DNA of 64,000 bases from Undibacterium piscinae (GCA_003970805.2 CP051152.1:2480001-2544000); one strand, 5' to 3'. Shown: positions 7,750 to 15,894, counted from the stretch's first letter. Numbers and translations: made by a program. The notes: a model not told the origin generated them from the letters alone.

Positions 7750-7993
7750 GAAGTAAAGCCTAAGAGATAGATCCGTCGCCGTGATCGGTATAGCGGAAGT
7801 GTGAAACAGTTTTAAGGTAAATCGCTCAAAACGCGCTTGCAGCATGGTTTTTCAAAGCCCTAGTGAAGATTTAATCGCTTAAAAAAAACCATAAAAAACC
7901 TTATTGCAATTGCTTTTCATTCTATCAATAAATTAGTTAATTTGAAATTGTTTTAATTTCTTCTTGATCTGCGCCTAGGCTTGATGACTTGCG

Positions 7994-8071
7994 ATACTCC
8001 CCCTAGTGTTTTTCTATTGCCCAATGAATATATGCGCGAATGGCAGGTTTTATTGAAAAAATAGGGGGTAT
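7994..8071. repeat. 78-bp inverted-repeat element, copy A
   Basis: Begins ATACTCCCCCTAGTG and ends TAGGGGGTAT. The interior GCCCAATGAATATATG is shared with the copies at 10790-10867 and 15068-15145, all exactly 78 bp. The right terminal repeat of this copy has lost one base of symmetry. The rest of the 7846-8195 gap is AT-rich with no gene. Confidence 0.75.
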
Positions 8072-8107
8072 ATTCTTTGGCTGGCTTTTGATGTGGGCTT
8101 TAAGCGC

Positions 8108-8140
8108 TGTAGATTGTAATAGCGCGGTGTATTGCGCACC
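8108..8140. repeat. Single REP hairpin, family 3 (half element)
   Basis: GTAGATTGTAATAGCGC-GGTGTATTGCGCACC: the left unit only of the family seen complete at 8705-8783 and 14197-14275. The family's flanking AATGCGCCTTACGG follows. Confidence 0.6.
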
Positions 8141-8195
8141 ACTTAATGCGCCTTACGGCTTTGAAGCTTAATCTGATCAGTCACGCAAGGCGCAG

Positions 8196-8648
8196 CTACT
8201 TTGATAAGAGCGTATTCTGATCGTGTATTAATCTCCAGCCGCCACGCTCCTTGTTGAATACCAAGCTGAGCAAGTAGTGCATCTTGTATTCGACTCCAGC
8301 CTCGTCCAGGTCCGCGTATTTAACATCAAGCACGGCGACGCCAGCGCTGGCATTGGATGTCGCGCTTAATATTTGATATGACCACGACCAGTCCCGATCA
8401 GCCAGCCAGGCTTGAGTTGATTTCTTGAACTCTGCGCTGGACTTCGAAAGTCGGCCATTAGGTAAGATGAAAGTCAAAGTATCAGCCTCAGTTAAGGTCG
8501 ACTCAAAAGCGACCCAATCTCTGTTTTCAATCGCTGCAAGATGTGTCCTAAGTGCCGCATCAAAGCTGCTCGTGTTGGCGACTGCAGACAGTTGCCATAA
8601 CAATGGCAGTATCAAGGCAAGGCGACGAATACTGCTTGATGTTTTCAT
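8196..8648 (-). CDS. Secreted SnoaL/NTF2-like protein
   Basis: 150 residues with a signal peptide (LALILPLLWQLSAVANT) and a SnoaL/DUF4440-like domain: FDAALRTHLAAIENRDW, then FESTLTEADTLTFILPNG, and C-terminal strands ending GGWRLIHDQNTLL. The typical C-terminal 'W.I...H.S' element is present in altered form. The role is unknown; export suggests a periplasmic ligand-binding function. REP repeats lie just past the stop and before the start, so it is a one-gene unit. Confidence 0.7.
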   Translation of the reverse strand: MKTSSSIRRLALILPLLWQLSAVANTSSFDAALRTHLAAIENRDWVAFESTLTEADTLTFILPNGRLSKSSAEFKKSTQAWLADRDWSWSYQILSATSNASAGVAVLDVKYADLDEAGVEYKMHYLLSLVFNKERGGWRLIHDQNTLLSK

Positions 8649-8704
8649 GTGATATCCGGAAAAACTGAGATGTCTGTTGATGGCTAGGAAGGTCCGTCAG
8701 CGCT

Positions 8705-8783
8705 GTAGGGTGTAATAGCGCAGCGTATTACAGCATTTTAAGCATCCCATGCGGCGCAATACGCTACGCTATTGACGCCCTAC
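8705..8783. repeat. REP-pair repeat, family 3
   Basis: Left: GTAG-GGTGTAATAGCGCAGCGTATTAC; right: GCGCAATACGCTACGCTATT...GCCCTAC. It matches the copy at 14197-14275 closely. A tail resembling the right end of family 4 (CCCCCCCTACCAGGCTT) follows at about 8806-8821, so two families abut here. Confidence 0.8.
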
Positions 8784-8881
8784 CCAATGCGCCATACGGC
8801 CTTGCCCCCCCTACCAGGCTTGTTGACAATCCGTGTTGAATGCAAGCTTAGGCATTTCGACCTTGGCTTCTTAAGATTCCT

Positions 8882-9352
8882 TTATTTGGCATTGACGGGA
8901 CCCTTGGTCTTGGCGTCGGAGTCGTACCAGTAGTCTTCACCCTTGAGGCGGCGATCTCCCTGAATGGTGTAGGTGATGAATCCTTGCTTGAACACCAGCG
9001 CGCCATCGCTGCGTTTGGCTTTCACTAGCTTGCCGTTCACCTTGACTTGTTCTTGGTTGTTGATCTGGATCTCCGCCACAGTAGCGCCAGTGGGCCCAAC
9101 CGCCACCCAATTGCCGGCATATGGTGGCAGATTGGCCTGCGCGCTCTGAACTGCGCTTGCGGCGGGAGTCTCCGTGACGACGTTCGCCTTGGCGTTTTCT
9201 GCTTTGCTCTTGTTGATGTCACAGCCTTGCATCTCGCTCATTTGGGTGCAACCGGAACGTTCAAGCTTCTGACGGTATTTTGCGTCGATTGCATGGGCGG
9301 GCGTATTTACCAACAGCAGGCTGGTAATGACGACAATGAAATTTTTCTTCAT
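8882..9352 (-). CDS. Small secreted protein of unknown function
   Basis: 156 residues from the ATG at 9352. Signal peptide FIVVITSLLLVNTPAHA, then a linker with two cysteines (SGCTQMSEMQGCDINKSK) and a C-terminal beta-rich domain (YAGNWVAVGPTGATVAEIQI, KVNGKLVKAKRSDGALVFKQ, TYTIQGDRRLKGEDYWYD). No family recognised; the strand pattern suggests a small lipocalin-like or META-like barrel. The frame runs back to 9637 but that extension translates a repeat, so the start at 9352 is preferred. Confidence 0.6.
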   Translation of the reverse strand: MKKNFIVVITSLLLVNTPAHAIDAKYRQKLERSGCTQMSEMQGCDINKSKAENAKANVVTETPAASAVQSAQANLPPYAGNWVAVGPTGATVAEIQINNQEQVKVNGKLVKAKRSDGALVFKQGFITYTIQGDRRLKGEDYWYDSDAKTKGPVNAK

Positions 9353-9486
9353 TTGTTTAGCTTTCAAAATTTTAGGCGATTCAAAGGCATCACCATGAGC
9401 CTCAACGCTGAGGTGCCGGAATTGCCGCCACCGTAAAATTAATAAGGAGAAAATCGACATTGGCGCCCCACTGATCGTCTTGTTAA

Positions 9487-9628
9487 GTCGGGTGGGCACA
9501 GCAGCATCGTGCCCACGCGTGAGGCTCAAACAACAGATCAGCTTAAGCCCATCAAAGCAAATCCTCCATGCAGAGCTGTCGGTCCATCTCTGCGTGGGCA
9601 CAAAAACCTGCCCCCCCCTACCAGGCTG
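9487..9628. repeat. REP-pair repeat, family 4 (GGTGGGCAC type), complete
   Basis: Left: GTCG-GGTGGGCACAGCAGCATCGTGCCCACGC; right: GCGTGGGCACAAAAACCTGCC then CCCTACCAGGCTGG. Copies lie at 10896-10994 (right part) and 13564-13706. The right end carries the stop codon of the gene at 9618. Confidence 0.8.
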
Positions 9629-10004
9629 GCCGCTCATTTTGATTGAGATAACCCCAAATTCTCAAATACGATTGCTCTATCGAATACGGGATATTGAACC
9701 TTGCCATGATACGAAAAATCTCTTCCGAAATATCGATCTCTTTATCTGAAATTAGATGACCTCTAAACTCTCGTCTAACAAGTTCAAAATCTACCCATTC
9801 GATTGCCGGACTTTCGTCGAACATCTCATTCCACCACACTGGACTAAAACCATAAATAACACTCGAATCAATCCGTTTATAGCGCACATTTGGATTTATT
9901 TCGTTTTCCACTTCAAATGCGTTACATAGCTCTTTCCATTTGGTGCTATTCATTACAGAAACCAATTGGCGTTCATTTCTAATTTTTAGCAACTTTGGAT
10001 TCAT
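9618..10004 (-). CDS. Hypothetical protein, possibly DUF6678
   Basis: 128 residues from MNPKLLKIRNERQLVSVMNS. Distinctive stretches are TKWKELCNAF, GFSPVWWNEMFDESPAIEWV and EEIFRIMARFNIPYSIEQ. By eye it resembles small DUF6678-type proteins, a guess from memory. An in-frame start at 10046 is possible but less likely. The last codons (...ERPAW-stop) fall in a family 4 repeat, so the natural C-terminus may be altered. No signal peptide; acidic and probably cytoplasmic. Confidence 0.5.
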   Translation of the reverse strand: MNPKLLKIRNERQLVSVMNSTKWKELCNAFEVENEINPNVRYKRIDSSVIYGFSPVWWNEMFDESPAIEWVDFELVRREFRGHLISDKEIDISEEIFRIMARFNIPYSIEQSYLRIWGYLNQNERPAW

Positions 10005-10097
10005 GGTCGAACCGTATAACGCCGATTTGAAAGGCGCGCGCGCCAATCAGTAAATTTGAAGAGAACGCATATTCGCACGTCACTTTCGAAAGTCATG

Positions 10098-10370
10098 TTA
10101 AGAGGCATGGTTACGTTCCAAGACTTTTGCAATCAAAGGCTGCGTATACAGAACCTCGAGACTTAGGCACGTATCATCACCTGAATGATGGAACTCGCCT
10201 TCGTCAAATGCTTGATAGACCGCAAATAAGATAGGGGGCACTTCATCATCGGTTACTGCCCAAAAGTCAGGCGAAGTGGCAAGTAAGAAAAGTGAGTTCA
10301 TAATGCAGTCCCCGCAATCATAGGTCATTCTTCCATCGGCATATTGGCGTGCAACGTGAAGCGCCACCAT
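10098..10370 (-). CDS. Hypothetical protein, probably 5'-truncated
   Basis: About 90 residues from the ATG at 10370 (TTG at 10388 is also possible), with CGDCIMNSLFLLATSPDFWA and DEVPPILFAVYQAFDEGE. The frame upstream stays open and looks coding (VDVLNAAENSSLRFRELRFF then AESVELS) back to a stop at 10491-10493, without any ATG, GTG or TTG further 5'. That stop coincides with the edge of a repeat block beginning at 10492. I infer that the original start was lost when the repeat arrived. No family recognised. Confidence 0.45.
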   Translation of the reverse strand: MVALHVARQYADGRMTYDCGDCIMNSLFLLATSPDFWAVTDDEVPPILFAVYQAFDEGEFHHSGDDTCLSLEVLYTQPLIAKVLERNHAS

Positions 10371-10491
10371 GTCGCAACATGCAAGCAACGACAGTTCGAC
10401 CGATTCAGCAAAGAACCTCAGCTCTCGAAATCTAAGAGAACTGTTTTCCGCCGCATTGAGAACGTCAACGAGATCGATGATTTTTGCCTCT

Positions 10492-10867
10492 TAACTAGAA
10501 ATGTCCGTCACCGTGACGGGCGAAACGGACGGGTGTCGCAATTTAAGAGCAAGCTATCAAAACCCAAGTCCAGCTTGGCTTTTCTGCGATGTACTATAAA
10601 TGCGGTGAGTACTAAAAAATCCTGAAAAGCGTGATTGCTGTTGCCTTTCATTTTATCAATAATATTGACATATTTGAAATCAATTTCAATTTTTATTGCC
10701 CAGAATGCTGGCCATGTGGGCACGCTGCCAGTTTAGTCAGAATCGCCTTTTTGCGTCTTTCCTTACGCGACTGGCTGGGCTGCTTAAATATACTCCCCCT
10801 AGTGTTTTTTAACGCCCAATGAATATATGGGCGAATCGTACGTTTCATTAAAAAATGGGGGGAGTAT
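10492..10867. repeat. Long intergenic repeat block, copy 1
   Basis: About 376 bases closely matching 14764-15145 throughout. It starts TAACTAGAAATGTCCG, contains the palindrome CCGTCACCGTGACGG, the phrase TTTAAGAGCAAGCT, an AT-rich middle, and ends with the 78-bp element. No credible gene lies inside. Confidence 0.85.
10790..10867. repeat. 78-bp inverted-repeat element, copy B
   Basis: ATACTCCCCC at the left and GGGGGAGTAT at the right form perfect 10-bp terminal inverted repeats. The interior is shared with copies A and C. It forms the right end of the long block. Confidence 0.8.
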
Positions 10868-10895
10868 GTAATTTTCTTGGGTTTTTATGGCGGCT

Positions 10896-10994
10896 AACAA
10901 CAGATCAGCTTAAGCCCATCAAAGCAACTCCTCCATGCATAGCTGTCGGTTCATCTCTGCGTGGGCACAAAAACCTGCCCACCCTAGCAAGCTG
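10896..10994. repeat. REP-pair repeat, family 4, right part
   Basis: From AACAACAGATCAGCTTAAGC to CCCTAGCAAGCTG; the left GTCG-GGTGGGCAC hairpin is absent. It ends one base before the stop codon of the phospholipase gene. Confidence 0.75.
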
Positions 10995-10995
10995 C

Positions 10996-13128
10996 TTAGC
11001 CTATGGTGAGATCTCCCATGCGTGGATCGCTGATCGTGGCGAGGCCGGTTTCCATGCGTCCGGCGAAGCGCCGGATGTAGGTCGGATATTCGCTACAGCT
11101 CACTGTGAAGTCATACCAATTGCCGCTGTTGCTGAGCTTGATGCTGATCTGCTGTTGCTGTCCGGCGGCGACTGTGGCGTTCCACTGTTGGCCAGGGAAA
11201 TAGGCGTTGGCGCTGATTTTGTAATGCAGATTGCTGTTGCCGCTATTGTGCAAATGGAAGACGATTTCACCGTTGGCGGGGTCGTAGCGCAATTCTGGTT
11301 TGGCACTGGCCTGCATGATATTGCCCCTGAAATGGCGATGGAAGCCATTCGGGCCGAGTAGCCAGATATCATATTCGCCCTTCAGTAAATCGCTGACATA
11401 CCAGCTGTCGCTGAGTTGTTGGCCGGCCGCTACGGTGTAGCGTCTGGGCATCAGCAACAGGTGTTTTTTATCGTAGACATGGAACACGGCGGCTTGTTCG
11501 CCCTGGTTGATGAAGTCGATCGTGAGGCTATGTTTTAGACGCTCGCATTGATCCTGGCAATTGAGCTGATACGGCAAGGCGCGTGATGGCCGTATGCCGC
11601 TCGCTTGCTGAGGTAAATCACCGCGGCTAAACAGTATCGGTAGTTTTCTTCCGGGCAGCGCCTGGGCGCGTTCGGCGCGTTCTTTGGTGAGTGGAAATTG
11701 CGAAAAAAAGCTAGCGTCATCCGGTTCTGCAAAATTAAAGGCGGAGCTTAAATCACCGCAAACGGCGCTGCGCCAAGGGCTGATATTCGGTTCTTCTACG
11801 CCAAAACGTTTAGCAATAAATCGCAAAATCGAGGTGTGGTCGAATACCTGAGAATTGACCCAGCCGCCCTTACTCCAGGGTGAAATCACATAGCAAGGTA
11901 CGCGTGCACCTAAGCCATACGGCCGGTGCAGATGCAAGCCGTTGTCATCTTGTGGACTCTTGTGGTGGTGGTATTCGCCCGTGGTGTCTACGCTGGATTT
12001 GCCGGCTTGCTTGCGCAAGCTGGGGTTCTCGCTCCAGAAGCTATACGAGGGTACGGCAGGGGCTGGCACGTGGTCGAAGAAGCCGTCGTTTTCATCAAAA
12101 TTGACGATGAAGACGGTTTTACTCCAGACTTCGGGATTGGCGGTCAGCGCTTCCAGCACGCGTGCGGTGTAGTCGGCACCTTGGGCCGGGCTAGATGGCC
12201 CCGGATGCTCGGAGCCTGCCGCAGTGGCGATGATCCAGCTCACTTGCGGCAAGCTGTTATTGGTGACGTCTTCCAGCAGTTTATCGAGATCGCGTTGTCC
12301 GAAGGCTTTATCCATTAAATCCGGATCAAGATTTGGATCGCGATCGGCATCGCGGTAAGTCTTAAATCCTGCCAGCGGATTGTCGGTGAAATTGTCGTTT
12401 AAATCCTGATAAATTTTCCAGCTGATACCGGCGCTTTGCAAGCGTTCGGGGTAAGTGTGCCAGGTGTAACTGTCGGCGTAATTATCCGCCCCCAGACTGT
12501 CGTGGCTATTCCCGACGGCCGGGCCGTTACCGAGCGGGGGCGCGCCGTTGCTGCCGCTCCAGTGAAAGATGCGGTTGGTATTGGTGCCGCCCATAAACGA
12601 GCAGTGGTAGGCGTCACACAAGGTAAACGCATTGGCCAGCGCAAACTGAAACGGGATGTCGCGCTCTTTAAAATATCCCATAGAGTGATTGGTTTTCGTC
12701 ACAGGCCAAAAAGACATGCGCCCATGATCCCAGGCATTTTGCGCATCTGGCCAGGTGTGGGGCGTGCCCTCGACCCGCATGTAAGAGAAATCTTGTTCAG
12801 TATTCAGATGAAAAGGCCGCACGCTCATTGGTAGCAAAGCACCCTGGGTCCATACCGAGCGACCGCTGGCCAGCGGTATCGGGAAAGGATCGGCAAAACC
12901 ACGCACCCCTGGCAGGGTGCCGAAATAATGATCAAAAGAGCGATTTTCTTGCATCAGGATCACGATGTGTTCTACATCTTCTATCGTGCCGGTACGGTAA
13001 TTGGCCGGTATCGCCAGGGCTTTTTGTATGCTCAGCGGGAGTAAGGAGGCCGCAGATAGCGCGCCTAATCCCTGGCTAGAACGGCGTAAAAAATCGCGGC
13101 GCTGGATGTTGCTGGTGGGCTTGCTCAT
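10996..13128 (-). CDS. plcN: Phosphocholine-specific phospholipase C (Tat-exported)
   Basis: 710 residues. N-terminal twin-arginine signal (RRDFLRRSSQGLGALSAASL at 10-29). The phosphoesterase domain starts with EHIVILMQENRSFDHYFGTL at about 53-72, continues through FMGGTNTNRIFHW and ends with VPCYVISPWSKGGWV and FDHTSILRFIAKRFG; this is the acid-phosphatase-like catalytic core of the PlcH/PlcN group. The C-terminal 200 residues contain two beta-sandwich repeats typical of these enzymes. The enzyme cleaves phosphatidylcholine-type lipids outside the cell and is often phosphate-regulated. PlcN versus PlcH cannot be decided by eye. It is flanked by repeats and has no operon partner. Confidence 0.9.
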   Translation of the reverse strand: MSKPTSNIQRRDFLRRSSQGLGALSAASLLPLSIQKALAIPANYRTGTIEDVEHIVILMQENRSFDHYFGTLPGVRGFADPFPIPLASGRSVWTQGALLPMSVRPFHLNTEQDFSYMRVEGTPHTWPDAQNAWDHGRMSFWPVTKTNHSMGYFKERDIPFQFALANAFTLCDAYHCSFMGGTNTNRIFHWSGSNGAPPLGNGPAVGNSHDSLGADNYADSYTWHTYPERLQSAGISWKIYQDLNDNFTDNPLAGFKTYRDADRDPNLDPDLMDKAFGQRDLDKLLEDVTNNSLPQVSWIIATAAGSEHPGPSSPAQGADYTARVLEALTANPEVWSKTVFIVNFDENDGFFDHVPAPAVPSYSFWSENPSLRKQAGKSSVDTTGEYHHHKSPQDDNGLHLHRPYGLGARVPCYVISPWSKGGWVNSQVFDHTSILRFIAKRFGVEEPNISPWRSAVCGDLSSAFNFAEPDDASFFSQFPLTKERAERAQALPGRKLPILFSRGDLPQQASGIRPSRALPYQLNCQDQCERLKHSLTIDFINQGEQAAVFHVYDKKHLLLMPRRYTVAAGQQLSDSWYVSDLLKGEYDIWLLGPNGFHRHFRGNIMQASAKPELRYDPANGEIVFHLHNSGNSNLHYKISANAYFPGQQWNATVAAGQQQQISIKLSNSGNWYDFTVSCSEYPTYIRRFAGRMETGLATISDPRMGDLTIG

Positions 13129-13563
13129 GAGCTTTCCTTAAGTTTTTGAGAGAGTGGCTGATCGATGGCTAATGCTCTGCTCGCAGGCAAGTGGCTGCGA
13201 TGCGTGTTGGCTGAGTTGGCAGAATTAACTAAATTGCCTGAATCGGCTGGAATTATTGCAAAGCAATATGGCAGGCGTATGTCGCCAACCCGCCATTTAA
13301 GTATCCGTTTGGACTATGGCGATGGTTTACGATTGGGGGTTTTGCGGCCGCGCTCTTGCGCATAAGCCATGCGCTTCTCACAGTATCTAGCCCTGAAAGC
13401 CACCTGAAAGCCGCATGGGCTATGCCTGTTGGCTGTCTGTTGGCGCTGGCTATCTGGAAACCCGCATTGGCTATGCGCTAGATCCCTTGGCCTACTGTGC
13501 TCAAGCCCGGCTCAGGTTTTATTTTTTGGAGGGAAGCCACTACTTATGAACAGGCGCTTGAAA
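13129..13563. other. Intergenic upstream of the phospholipase gene
   Basis: It presumably holds the promoter of the minus-strand phospholipase gene. A 66-codon plus-strand frame at 13165-13365 has no ribosome site or recognisable sequence and is not called. The segment around 13530-13560 (AAGCCACTACTTATGAACAGG) resembles 15217-15245, upstream of the XRE gene. Confidence 0.4.
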
Positions 13564-13706
13564 GTCGGGTGGGCACAGCAGCATCGTGCCCACGCCTAAG
13601 GCTCAAACCACGACAAATCAGCTTAAGCCCATCAAAGCAAATCCTCCATGCATAGCTAGCGGCTCATCTCTGCGTGGGCACAAAACCTGACCACCCTAGC
13701 AGGCTG
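13564..13706. repeat. REP-pair repeat, family 4, complete
   Basis: GTCG-GGTGGGCACAGCAGCATCGTGCCCACGC at the left, GCGTGGGCACAAAACC...CCACCCTAGCAGGCTG at the right, with the same interior as 9487-9628. Confidence 0.8.
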
Positions 13707-13746
13707 AAAGGCGCAAGGTTGAGCGCCATTAGGCTTTTGCAGACTA

Positions 13747-14064
13747 CTATTTCCAACTTCTAAAACAGTGAATTAGCAGGTAGATTCCAAATCCGGTTCC
13801 GATTGGAAAACCAGAAAGCATGACCACGGCGATAACTATCGACGTAACTCGCGCCCAGATGCTTTTACGAAATGCACCTTTTGCCGTGAAATAGTGAAGC
13901 GCAGCTAATCCGGCCAAAAACAAAAAGACAAGCCAGAATTCAAGAATTTGTGGAAATACTCCGAATGCTATAAGAGCCACGGATAGGGCTGTGACCACCA
14001 CATAAAGCCACGAAATGAACTTGTGGGCTTTTGCCACTTTGATGTAACTCTTTTCCTCTTCCAT
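13747..14064 (-). CDS. Small inner-membrane protein of unknown function
   Basis: 105 residues with a charged N-terminus (MEEEKSYIKVAKAHK) and three or four hydrophobic segments (FISWLYVVVTALSVALIAFG; LEFWLVFLFLAGLAALHYF; VTSIVIAVVMLSGFPIGTGF). GGAGAG lies about 12 bases before the ATG. No family recognised. It sits between a family 4 repeat (3' side) and a family 5 fragment (5' side). Confidence 0.6.
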   Translation of the reverse strand: MEEEKSYIKVAKAHKFISWLYVVVTALSVALIAFGVFPQILEFWLVFLFLAGLAALHYFTAKGAFRKSIWARVTSIVIAVVMLSGFPIGTGFGIYLLIHCFRSWK

Positions 14065-14105
14065 TTTTTGTGTAAGCTCTCCGAATGATTTTGTGTGAAA
14101 CAGCC

Positions 14106-14193
14106 TAACTCGATATGTCCGTCACCGTGACGGGCGAAACGGACGGGTGTCTTATAAACATTTAAGAGCAAGCTCTCAAAACCCGAGTTCAGC
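14106..14193. repeat. Short copy of the start of the long repeat block
   Basis: TAACTCGATATGTCCG, the palindrome CCGTCACCGTGACGG and TTTAAGAGCAAGCTCTCAAA match the first ~90 bases of the blocks at 10492 and 14764. The match stops at GTTCAGC, where a family 3 REP pair begins. Confidence 0.75.
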
Positions 14194-14196
14194 GAT

Positions 14197-14275
14197 GTAG
14201 GGTGTAATAGCGCAGCGTATTGCACCATTTTAAGCATTCCATGCGGCGCAATACGCTGCGCTATTGGCGCCCTAC
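14197..14275. repeat. REP-pair repeat, family 3
   Basis: GTAG-GGTGTAATA-GCGCAGCG-TATTGCACC at the left and GGCGCAATACGCTGCGCTATT...GGCGCCCTAC at the right. It interrupts the block fragment at 14106-14193. Confidence 0.85.
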
Positions 14276-14297
14276 CTAATGCGCCTTACGGCCTTAG

Positions 14298-14753
14298 TTA
14301 GTTCTTTCCAAGAAACTTCATCAAAGCGTCTGAGGGGAAGCTCCCAGGATCAAATTGCCTGCGCTCCAGCAATTCAATGAAACTTCGGCAGAAGGCCTCC
14401 TGACGTTCGGAATCTAGTTGAGCCAGTGCGTTGGAATAGTTCTGAGAATAGTAGCCAATATGAAGCCCGATCTGAATCTGATCCTGCCCTGAAAGAGCAT
14501 GAATGGTTTGGTCTACCTTTTCGAAGTATGGCTTTTGCCTCTCCCTAAACTCTCGGTAAGCCAGTTTCAAACTCTCTGCTGTAGCCACGTCAGTCTTTTC
14601 GTCGAATAGCTTCTTGCACAAAACGTAAAACTTTGGCGTTGTAGCCTCGGATAATAGGATCACCCCCATTTCATTTGGCGATCGCTGTTCTTCCTCTGCA
14701 TGTGCGATTACTGGCATAACTAAGAGGAAAATCAAACTCATCCATACTCTCAT
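14298..14753 (-). CDS. Secreted hypothetical protein
   Basis: 151 residues. Signal peptide MRVWMSLIFLLVMPVIAHA, then a mostly helical mature protein (YVLCKKLFDEKTDVATAESL, YREFRERQKPYFEKVDQTIH, LDSERQEAFCRSFIELLERR). Two cysteines about 90 residues apart could pair. No family recognised. The long repeat block begins 10 bases upstream of the ATG, so the promoter must lie in or beyond the repeat. Confidence 0.6.
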   Translation of the reverse strand: MRVWMSLIFLLVMPVIAHAEEEQRSPNEMGVILLSEATTPKFYVLCKKLFDEKTDVATAESLKLAYREFRERQKPYFEKVDQTIHALSGQDQIQIGLHIGYYSQNYSNALAQLDSERQEAFCRSFIELLERRQFDPGSFPSDALMKFLGKN

Positions 14754-14763
14754 CGTAATGGCC

Positions 14764-15145
14764 TAACTAGATATGTCCGTCACCGTGACGGGCGAAACGG
14801 ACGGATGACGCATAAAAATTTAAGAGCAAGCTCTCAAAACCCAAGTTCAGCTTGGCTTTCCCGAGATGTACTGTAAATGCGATTGGTACTAAAAAATCGT
14901 GAAAAGCGTGATTGCTGTTGTCTTTCATTTTATCAACAATATTGACATATTTGAAATCAATTTCAAATTTTATTGTCCAGAATGCTAGTCATGTGGGCGC
15001 GCTGCCAGTTTAGTCAGGGTCGCTTTTTTTGCGTCTTTCCTTACGCGTCTGGCTGGGCTGCCTCAACATACTCCCCCTAGTGTTTTTTTTCGCCCAATTA
15101 ATATATGCGCGAATAGCCTGTTTTATTAAAAAATGGGGGGAGTAT
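14764..15145. repeat. Long intergenic repeat block, copy 2
   Basis: About 382 bases matching 10492-10867 with small indels and scattered substitutions. It has the same order: TAACTAGATATGTCCG, palindrome, TTTAAGAGCAAGCT, AT-rich middle (ATTGACATATTTGAAATCAA) and the 78-bp element at the end. The remaining 15146-15279 gap leads to the XRE gene and shows no other feature. Confidence 0.85.
15068..15145. repeat. 78-bp inverted-repeat element, copy C
   Basis: Terminal ATACTCCCCC / GGGGGAGTAT, length identical to copies A and B, interior GCCCAATTAATATATGCGCG. Confidence 0.8.
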
Positions 15146-15279
15146 ATGTTTTTGCGCCTCATGTTGCGGGGTTTGCCGGGTGTTGCGCTGCTTCGCAGGC
15201 GGCTGCATCCTTGTGGTAAGCCGCTACTTATTGGCCGGCGCTTGACAGCTCATCCAATAAATTGGACAATCCATCCACC

Positions 15280-15891
15280 ATGACAGAAACCACTCCCCAC
15301 CCCAACAACAACGAAGACCTGAATCTGCGGATTGCCAGGCGGATTAGCGGCTTGCGGGCCGAGCGTGGTATGTCGCTTGAGGCGCTGGCGAGCAAGTGCC
15401 ATGTCAGCCGTTCTATGATTTCTTTGATAGAGCGCGGCGAGAGTAGCCCGACCGCGGTGGTCTTGGATAAGCTGGCCTTCGGCCTCGGTGTCACTTTGGC
15501 CTCTTTGTTTGAAGAGCCGCAAGACGCGGCCAGCCCTTTGGTGCGGCGCGCCGAGCAATTGCTGTGGACCGATCCGCAATCTGGCTATGTGCGCAGAAAT
15601 ATCTCGCCACCGCATTTTCGCTCGCCGCTACAGATCGTTGAAGTGCTGTTTCCGGCGGGTGCCACCGTCAGTTATCAGGCGGGCCAGCGCGACAGCGGGA
15701 TACCGCAGCAGATCTGGCTGCTCGAAGGCAGTATGGAAATCAGCTCGGGCGGTATTCACTATAGTTTGCAAGCGGGCGATTGTCTGGCCATGCAAGAACA
15801 CCATGAAATTGTCTATCACAATAGCAGCGCCTTGCCGGCGCGCTATCTGGTGGTGATCAATAGCGATTTTTCTCAGCCCACCAGGAGATAG
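15280..15891 (+). CDS. XRE-family regulator with C-terminal cupin domain
   Basis: About 203 residues. Residues roughly 15-70 are a Cro/CI-type helix-turn-helix (RIARRISGLRAERGMSLEAL, ASKCHVSRSMISLIERGE, LASLFEE); the rest is a cupin_2 sensor domain (VEVLFPAGATVSYQ, IWLLEGSMEIS, LQAGDCLAMQ). Such HTH-cupin regulators control small metabolic loci and often sit directly before a GNAT acetyltransferase gene. Here that position holds a GNAT pseudogene. The frame extends to a TTG at 15262; the ATG at 15280 is preferred, though it lacks a clear ribosome site. Confidence 0.85.
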   Translation: MTETTPHPNNNEDLNLRIARRISGLRAERGMSLEALASKCHVSRSMISLIERGESSPTAVVLDKLAFGLGVTLASLFEEPQDAASPLVRRAEQLLWTDPQSGYVRRNISPPHFRSPLQIVEVLFPAGATVSYQAGQRDSGIPQQIWLLEGSMEISSGGIHYSLQAGDCLAMQEHHEIVYHNSSALPARYLVVINSDFSQPTRR

Positions 15892-15894
15892 TCT

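Noticed and set aside
10389..14764. Chromosomal integron cassette array (small same-strand genes separated by repeats, GCCTAAC-like motifs)
   Set aside because: The repeats between genes belong to several unrelated families, have GTAG feet rather than paired attC core sites, and no integrase gene is present; the 7-base core matches are expected by chance.
15029..15283. Plus-strand open frame ahead of the XRE gene
   Set aside because: It mainly translates the end of the long repeat block and the 78-bp element; the text is not protein-like.
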